This document shows, piece by piece, positions 41,321 through 44,980 of a DNA stretch of 44,980 nt. Positions within the stretch are counted from its first letter, which is position 1, and each line of letters starts with the position of its first letter. The notes beneath the pieces are model-generated. The model made no database searches and was not told the DNA's origin. It saw nothing but the letters and a program-made list of their open reading frames with translations. Source of the stretch: an uncultured Clostridia bacterium (GTDB lineage: Bacteria > Bacillota > Clostridia > UMGS1810); contig CALGRC010000039.1 in NCBI GenBank assembly GCA_937959315.1, positions 1 through 44,980 of the forward strand. Reading direction: 5' to 3'. The translations under genes and the position numbers were made by a program.

Positions 41321-43131
41321 TTGGTACCATCCGTAAAAACTTTATTGCGCACTTTCGCACAGCGGCTGCCGCACTTCAATTTCCGGCAGAGGATTACCGC
41401 CAGCATATTGACCGTCGCCATTTTGCCGCTGCTGGTGTTTGGGGTATATTACCTCATTTCGCTGTGGTACAGCCTCACCAGCGATTTGGATAAGACCTAT
41501 ACCCAGCAAATGGACGCCTATGTGTACGACATGGATATCAAACTGGCCGGAAAATTCCAGGAGCTCCGCTTTATCAACAGCAACCCGCAGATTATCAGCT
41601 ATATCACGTCCGACCACAACGAAAACCTGCTGGATACCATCACGGCCGCCGAAAATATCCGCTCCATTTTTGATGCGCTGGAGTCCGCCGGCAGCCAGAC
41701 CTCTTTCCTTTACTTATACAACGATTCGGTTTTTGAAACCGGCAACATCCTGCACGCGCAGCAACTGGACAGTTGGCTGCGCGAAAAGCTGGTCAGCCAG
41801 CCGCTCAATTCCATCCTCTTTGAAAAACGCCGCCTACAAGACAGCTACACCAACGTCTGGAAAGAATACATCTGCTTGTACCAGCTTCTAACCACCATGA
41901 ACCGCGCGCCGCTGGCCATTGTAGAGCTCCGGATGCCGCTGGACGACTTTTCTGCCGATACCCTGCCCAACAACAGTTTCCTGCTTCTCACCGACGGCGC
42001 ACAGATAACCGAAGTGGTCGGCTGCAACGGCGTCACAGCCGAACAGGCAATGCAGCTATATACAGAGGGCAGCCGGAACTTCCATCTGGCAAAGTCGGGA
42101 AAATTACAGGATACCCCCTTTACCGCCATGCTTTATGTGTCAGACAGCAATGTTTTTTCCGTCATCTACACGTTTTTATTTTGGGCGCTGCTCTTCCTGC
42201 TGGTTCTCACGGCCGTCATTGTCATCACCATCAAATTTACCGCTTCCCGGCTCACCGGACGGCTCACTGCCCTTTTAGACGACATCAATACCAACATTGA
42301 ATCTTATATTGATACGGGTAATAGTACCCCCCCCCTGCCGAAAACCGGCTTCCGCGCTGGGAAGATGAAGAATTCGATATCATTTATCGGAAATTTCGGG
42401 AAATGGCGCAGAAAATCGACGAATATCACCGAAAATCGCAGGAATATGACAAGCAAAATGCGCAATACCAGTTGGAAATCAAGACGTTGCAGTTAAAAGT
42501 GCTGCAAGAGCGTATCAACCCGCATTTCCTGTACAATACGCTGTCCGCCATCAAGTGGGCCTATCCCAACGAACACTTGGCAGCGGTGATTGATTCCATG
42601 GTGAAATATTACCGCATCGCCTTAAGCAAAGGGAAAGAAATCATATCCATGCGCCAAGAAATGGACATGATACACGAATATTTGGAACTGCAAAAATTTG
42701 ACTACGATACCAAATTCACACACACCGTTGAAATGGATCAGGCAGCAGCAGAAACGCCCATTCCAAAGCAGCTTTTGCAGCCCCTTGTGGAAAATGCATT
42801 TTTACACGGCATACGTACGTTAGGGGAAGCGGGCAATATTGCTATCACGGCAAAAAAAACAGGGGATCGTATCCAGATTGCTGTGCAGGACAACGGATGC
42901 GGCATGACGCAGGATAAGGCGGAGCGGCTGATTAGAGGGGAAAAAGCGGGGGAATTTGGCGGGTACGGTATCCGCAATGTGCTGGAACGGCTGCAAATTA
43001 TCTACAACGGCAATTTCAGCCTGCATATCAAAAGCCAGATCGACCAGGGCACCTGCGTACTGCTGGAACTGCCAGTACAAAACTGGACGACACCGGACGG
43101 GTCAGGGCCCGCCGGCCCGCTTTCAGGATAA
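41321..43131 (+). CDS. YesM-family sensor histidine kinase, split by a frameshift at a C9 tract
   Basis: The N-terminal part has a transmembrane helix (TASILTVAILPLLVFGVYYL), an extracellular sensor region of about 240 residues and a second helix (FSVIYTFLFWALLFLLVLTA). Then the frame breaks. The kinase core lies in the -1 frame: PRWEDEEFDIIYRKFREMAQ, the phospho-acceptor motif INPHFLYNTLSAIKW (His_kinase superfamily), and the ATP-binding boxes PLVENAFLHGIR, VQDNGCGM and GGYGIRNVLERLQ. The join is exactly at nine consecutive C (42327-42335); one extra C restores one continuous reading frame. As given, translation ends at 42496 with about 53 unrelated residues and no kinase domain. It may be phase-variable, mutated or a sequencing error. 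Start taken as TTG 41321 (AGGGGTGA 5 nt upstream); GTG 41312 is the alternative. Begins 36 bp after the regulator. Confidence 0.88.
42327..42335 (+). repeat. Homopolymeric C9 tract in the kinase gene
   Basis: Nine C residues in the linker between the second membrane helix and the kinase core. The upstream codons read ACC CCC CCC CTG; with ten C they read ACC CCC CCC CCT GCC GAA and join the kinase frame. Such tracts slip during replication. Confidence 0.95.
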
Positions 43132-43167
43132 AACATAAAAGCGCCCCGGAATCATCATCCAGGGCGC
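43130..43167 (-). terminator. Terminator of the prophage lysis genes
   Basis: On the minus strand, stem 43141-43149 / 43159-43167 (GCGCCC core, one mismatch) is followed by TTTTATGTTTTA. It lies 17 bp after the amidase stop and overlaps the end of the kinase gene, marking the junction of bacterial and phage transcription units. Confidence 0.8.
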
Positions 43168-43183
43168 AACAAATATCCCAACT

Positions 43184-43876
43184 TTAACGCTTTCCTATCA
43201 CCCCCGCCCGATCCAGCACCACCAGCATCCGCAACATCTCATCGGTGAGGCCGAGGCCTTCGCCGTCCCCTTTGAGATACCCTGCGTCCACCAGTTTCTG
43301 CACCGTCGGGCGGGCCCATGCGGGCATGTTATCATCAATGTAGTTGTAAATCATCGGGTGTTCTAATTTGTCTAATCTGGCGCACAATTCCTCATATTGC
43401 GTCATTGTCAGCCCTCCTTCCAATTCCTCCTTGAACCGTTCCCATCCCGCCCAATTGTCCCCCGCAAAGCTGCCGGGGCACAGTTTGCGCGATGCGTCGT
43501 AATGCCGCACCACACGCTCTGCCGGAATGCCCAGCTCCTCCATCAGCTCCCGCACGCACTGCACCGTGTTGGCAAACGCTTTTTCGTAGTCGCCATCCGC
43601 ATTGATGCACAGTTCCACCCCCACGCTGTTGCCGTTGGTAATCCCGTATTTGCCGTATCCGTCCCCGCAGTGCCAAGTGTAATTGGCATGGTAGTCGTTC
43701 ACGCACAAAATTTCCCTGTCATCCACAAAAAAATCCGCGCTGGAACCCCGGTCCCCACCGTTGAAATAGGAAAAATGGCTCCGCGCATTGGCGCCGGACG
43801 CCGTGTTCCCGGTGTCATGTACAACGATGTATTCTATCGGCTCCCGCCGCCGTGTGATGTTATATGCGATTTGCAT
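43184..43876 (-). CDS. N-acetylmuramoyl-L-alanine amidase (phage endolysin)
   Basis: 230 aa. The N-terminal Amidase_2/PGRP-type domain (about 1-150) has the zinc ligands in YIVVHDTGNTASGAN (His) and VVRHYDASRKLCPGSF (His and Cys), plus SVGVELCINADGDY in the core. A short C-terminal part (about 160-230; YIDDNMPAWARPTVQKLVDA, YLKGDGEGLGLTDEMLRML) resembles the cell-wall-targeting segment of clostridial phage endolysins. It cuts the amide bond between muramic acid and the stem peptide at the end of phage growth. No signal peptide, so it needs the holin for release. GGGGAAGG-type ribosome site upstream of ATG 43876. It is separated from the holin gene by the unusual 330-bp insert described below. 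Confidence 0.93.
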   Translation of the reverse strand: MQIAYNITRRREPIEYIVVHDTGNTASGANARSHFSYFNGGDRGSSADFFVDDREILCVNDYHANYTWHCGDGYGKYGITNGNSVGVELCINADGDYEKAFANTVQCVRELMEELGIPAERVVRHYDASRKLCPGSFAGDNWAGWERFKEELEGGLTMTQYEELCARLDKLEHPMIYNYIDDNMPAWARPTVQKLVDAGYLKGDGEGLGLTDEMLRMLVVLDRAGVIGKR

Positions 43877-43902
43877 TTCCTTCCCCTCCCCCTATACAAC
43901 GA

Positions 43903-43924
43903 AAGCGCCCCCGTAAGGGCGCTT
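43903..43924 (-). terminator. Hairpin upstream of the endolysin, possible terminator of the leftward RNA
   Basis: Perfect 8-bp stem AAGCGCCC (43903-43910) with GGGCGCTT (43917-43924). On the minus strand it is followed by TCGTTGT, a weak U-tract. It would end a leftward RNA begun at the 44186 promoter. Its right arm abuts the rightward -35 box. Confidence 0.5.
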
Positions 43925-43951
43925 GACAAGTTTCACCATATTTTATATAAT
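43923..43951 (+). promoter_or_regulatory. Consensus sigma-A promoter of the small hydrophobic peptide gene
   Basis: Exact -35 TTGACA (43923-43928), 17-bp spacer, exact -10 TATAAT (43946-43951). The RNA should start near 43958, just at the left inverted-repeat arm GGCAGATAGGA. Full consensus is rare and implies very strong constitutive transcription. Confidence 0.92.
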
Positions 43952-43987
43952 GGGTGCTGGCAGATAGGACATATTGAGGACGGTTAG

Positions 43988-44026
43988 CCACCCCTTCGAT
44001 ACAATTTTGTATCGGGAAGGAGGTGG
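43988..44026 (+). promoter_or_regulatory. Hairpin sequestering the ribosome binding site of the small ORF
   Basis: CGATACAA (43997-44004) pairs with TTGTATCG (44007-44014). Outside it CCACCCCTT (43988-43996) pairs with AAGGAGGTGG (44017-44026), allowing a two-base and a one-base bulge. The full ribosome site is therefore buried. CCA at 43988-43990 is also used by the long-range inner repeat, so the two folds compete. Confidence 0.8.
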
Positions 44027-44031
44027 GGTCT

Positions 44032-44103
44032 ATGAAATACATACTACGAGTGTTAGTATTCGTTATTGTATTCCTTGTGGTTTTCGCTATAAAAGCGAAC
44101 TAG
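44032..44103 (+). CDS. 23-aa hydrophobic peptide, probable type I toxin
   Basis: Begins MKYILRVLVFVIVF, continues with a Val/Phe-rich stretch and ends AIKAN. The whole is one short membrane helix with a basic residue near each end, as in Ibs, Fst or Hok-like toxins; I do not recognise a named family. Support for translation is unusually good for so short an ORF: a perfect AGGAGG eight nt before the ATG, a full-consensus promoter about 75 nt upstream, and elaborate RNA structure hiding the ribosome site. It is encoded against the direction of the phage lysis genes, between holin and endolysin. The likely action is insertion into the cell's own membrane when the antisense control fails. A small leader or phage accessory peptide is the alternative. 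Confidence 0.72.
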   Translation: MKYILRVLVFVIVFLVVFAIKAN

Positions 44104-44136
44104 TCGCCCTCCAGACCAAGGTAAGCGACTAGTTTT
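44098..44136. terminator. Hairpin between the convergent transcripts, possible bidirectional terminator
   Basis: AACTAGTCGC (44098-44107) and GCGACTAGTT (44125-44134) form a 10-bp perfect stem with a 17-nt loop. TTTT follows rightward (44133-44136). Leftward the sequence after the stem is CGCTTTTATAG. The loop holds CCCTCC, complementary to the GGAGG of the small ORF's ribosome site. Confidence 0.65.
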
Positions 44137-44180
44137 CGCGGAACTTTGGCTAACCGTTCAAAACGGTGTGTTCCTATCTG
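44110..44180 (-). ncRNA. Putative antisense (antitoxin) RNA
   Basis: An RNA from the leftward consensus promoter would start near 44179-44182 with GGCAGATAGGA. It contains the small hairpin CCGTT-TTG-AACGG, and either ends at the central hairpin (about 75-85 nt) or runs on to 43903, fully antisense to the peptide mRNA. The ends are approximate; the existence is inferred from promoter and layout only. It may alternatively be the leader of the endolysin message. Confidence 0.5.
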
Positions 44181-44185
44181 CCTTT

Positions 44186-44214
44186 ATTATACCCGTTTCC
44201 GCTTCCCTTGTCAA
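44186..44214 (-). promoter_or_regulatory. Consensus sigma-A promoter facing the small ORF (antisense)
   Basis: Minus strand: exact -35 TTGACA (44209-44214), 17-bp spacer, exact -10 TATAAT (44186-44191). The -35 overlaps the holin stop codon (44211-44213). With the rightward promoter at 43923-43951 it makes a convergent pair, both sharing TTGACAAG. Confidence 0.92.
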
Positions 44215-44501
44215 GACTTACTTGTCTGTTTTATCACCTGGTTCACATACACGCTCGCACCGGCGGCCAGAACCCCCTGCGTCACCCCGGAAAATACCAG
44301 CATCAGCCCGCCAGATAAGCCAGTCACGCCAGCCGTTGCCGCCAGGTACAGCGTGCTTAAGCACACCCCGCACACCCCCAGCAGCCACGGGATGTGCCTG
44401 TCCTGCACCGCACTTTTTTTCAGTGCCACGCCAACCAGATACAGCACCGGCACCAGCACCGCCAGCTCCGGCTTCAGCAGCTCTTTGAACATGTCGTACA
44501 T
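44211..44501 (-). CDS. Phage holin (phage_holin_5_2-like)
   Basis: 96 aa starting MYDMFKELLKPELAVLVPVL, with about three membrane spans (LAVLVPVLYLVGVALKK; LLGVCGVCLSTLYLAATAG; GVTQGVLAAGASVYVNQ). The LKPEL...LIPVLYxxGxxLKKS start and the QGxLxAGASVYxNQ end are characteristic of a clostridial prophage holin family. It would open the membrane so that the amidase can reach the wall. The ATG shares its A with the TAA stop of the preceding gene, so the two are coupled. Confidence 0.88.
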   Translation of the reverse strand: MYDMFKELLKPELAVLVPVLYLVGVALKKSAVQDRHIPWLLGVCGVCLSTLYLAATAGVTGLSGGLMLVFSGVTQGVLAAGASVYVNQVIKQTSKS

Positions 44502-44761
44502 TACCGTTCCCCCTTCCTCGTTTCTAAAATAGTAATCCTATGTTCATGGTCATCCACTTTGCTATACAAATCGTCATGCGTTTCCTTAAACTCTGCTAAT
44601 TGCTCGGTATACCGCTTCTTAAACCCATCCAAGCCCTCCTGGAACGCATCCATCCGCGTAATCAGTTTCACAATGGTCGAATTTAATTTCAGCATCGGCC
44701 CCGCTACCGCCGCAAACAACCCAACCAGCGCGATGATGACCGTCACCACCGTCCATTCCAT
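44501..44761 (-). CDS. XhlA-like small phage lysis-cassette protein
   Basis: About 86 aa from ATG 44761 (GGGGGGTG 6 nt upstream); a GTG at 44770 would add three residues. One N-terminal membrane helix (WTVVTVIIALVGLFAAVAG) is followed by a coiled coil with heptads (IVKLITRMDAFQEGL, VDDHEHRITILETRK). This size and layout resemble XhlA/hemolysin-type proteins that sit beside holins and modulate lysis. It overlaps the holin gene by one base. Confidence 0.72.
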   Translation of the reverse strand: MEWTVVTVIIALVGLFAAVAGPMLKLNSTIVKLITRMDAFQEGLDGFKKRYTEQLAEFKETHDDLYSKVDDHEHRITILETRKGER

Positions 44762-44782
44762 ATCTTTCACCCCCCGCAGCAG

Positions 44783-44980
44783 CTACTTCATCATCACCCG
44801 CACGACCTTCCCGCCTGTCCGCTCCAGCACCCGCCACTGCGTCCGCTGCGCCGCAGCCGTTGCCACACCGCCTTCCCCCGCTTCTACATATCCGCCAACC
44901 TCGGCTGTCCCGTCGTCCCGCACATACAGCTTGCCCAGCAGGCCTACTACATCCCATTCGGCCCGCTTGCTGCGCGGGAT
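44783..44980 (-). CDS. Phage structural protein with peptidase-G2-type C-terminal autoprotease domain (partial)
   Basis: The C-terminal 65 residues lie in the window; the rest is to the right. They read IPRSKRAEWDVVGLLGKLYV, RDDGTAEVGGYVEAGEGGVA and WRVLERTGGKVVRVMMK, the pattern I associate with the self-cleaving intramolecular chaperone (peptidase G2) at the end of phage tail-spike or fibre proteins. Its place just before the lysis genes fits. Stop TAG at 44783-44785. Confidence 0.78.
   Translation of the reverse strand: MPRSKRAEWDVVGLLGKLYVRDDGTAEVGGYVEAGEGGVATAAAQRTQWRVLERTGGKVVRVMMK

Larger units (their letters stand above)
43959..44182. repeat. Nested inverted repeats enclosing the small ORF
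   Basis: Outer arms GGCAGATAGGA (43959-43969) and TCCTATCTGCC (44172-44182), 11/11. Inner arms ACGGTTAGCCA (43980-43990) and TGGCTAACCGT (44147-44157), 11/11, extendable by one G-U and one G-C pair. The arms are in the same order and at similar spacing, so a full-length rightward RNA can close its 5' and 3' ends together. The leftward RNA begins with the same GGCAGATAGGA. Confidence 0.9.

Noticed and set aside
1..44980. CRISPR arrays, tRNA or rRNA genes, transposases
   Set aside because: I saw no regular direct-repeat array, no tRNA-like cloverleaf and no transposase reading frame on either strand.

Overview
The window looks like chromosomal DNA of a Gram-positive, anaerobic, S-layer-bearing member of the Clostridia. 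The signs are a clostridial-type pyruvate:ferredoxin oxidoreductase, SLH-domain cell-wall proteins, a VanW/G5 protein, a PrsA-like foldase, consensus sigma-A promoters, strong AGGAGG-type ribosome sites and the firmicute-style YesM/YesN two-component pair with Lpl-type sugar ABC transporters. I cannot name the species.

Region 1 (1-14140) is housekeeping. It holds a DEAD-box RNA helicase (minus strand, cut by the window edge), secA, prfB with its programmed +1 frameshift, a secreted parvulin foldase, a VanW-family wall protein, nifJ (PFOR), rqcH and rpsT. Most have recognisable promoters or terminators. Behind rpsT is a decayed, internally deleted remnant of a GH116-type glycosidase (about 14172-14646).

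Region 2 (14690-43131) is a polysaccharide-utilisation locus. A divergent pair of promoters near 39.47-39.60 kb separates a roughly 24.7-kb, eleven-gene minus-strand operon from a plus-strand AraC-type response regulator and sensor kinase. In transcription order the operon encodes an SLH-anchored LVIVD beta-propeller protein, a second SLH protein, a very large secreted beta-helix enzyme with binding modules, two ABC permeases, a secreted LVIVD propeller, the sugar-binding lipoprotein, an alpha/beta esterase, a secreted pectate-lyase-like beta-helix protein, a GH105-type unsaturated glycuronyl hydrolase and a large cytoplasmic lyase-like protein with two FnIII modules. The likely scheme is surface capture and cleavage of a uronic-acid-containing glycan (pectin-like by inference), import of oligosaccharides, and intracellular deacetylation and hydrolysis. 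The last four genes lie behind an intra-operon terminator and overlap by ATGA, so they form a coupled sub-unit. The sensor kinase is split by a run of nine C residues, which suggests phase variation of the whole locus, a mutation, or a sequence error.

Region 3 (43132-44980) is the lysis end of a prophage read leftward: a peptidase-G2-type structural protein (partial), an XhlA-like protein, a holin and an amidase endolysin. Between holin and endolysin, facing the other way, is a compact unit that the phage genes do not explain. It has a 23-codon ORF for a hydrophobic peptide, two convergent promoters that both match the sigma-A consensus exactly with 17-bp spacers, nested inverted repeats joining its ends, a hairpin masking the ribosome site and a central terminator-like hairpin. 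It resembles a type I toxin-antitoxin module and is the best candidate for an undescribed system here.
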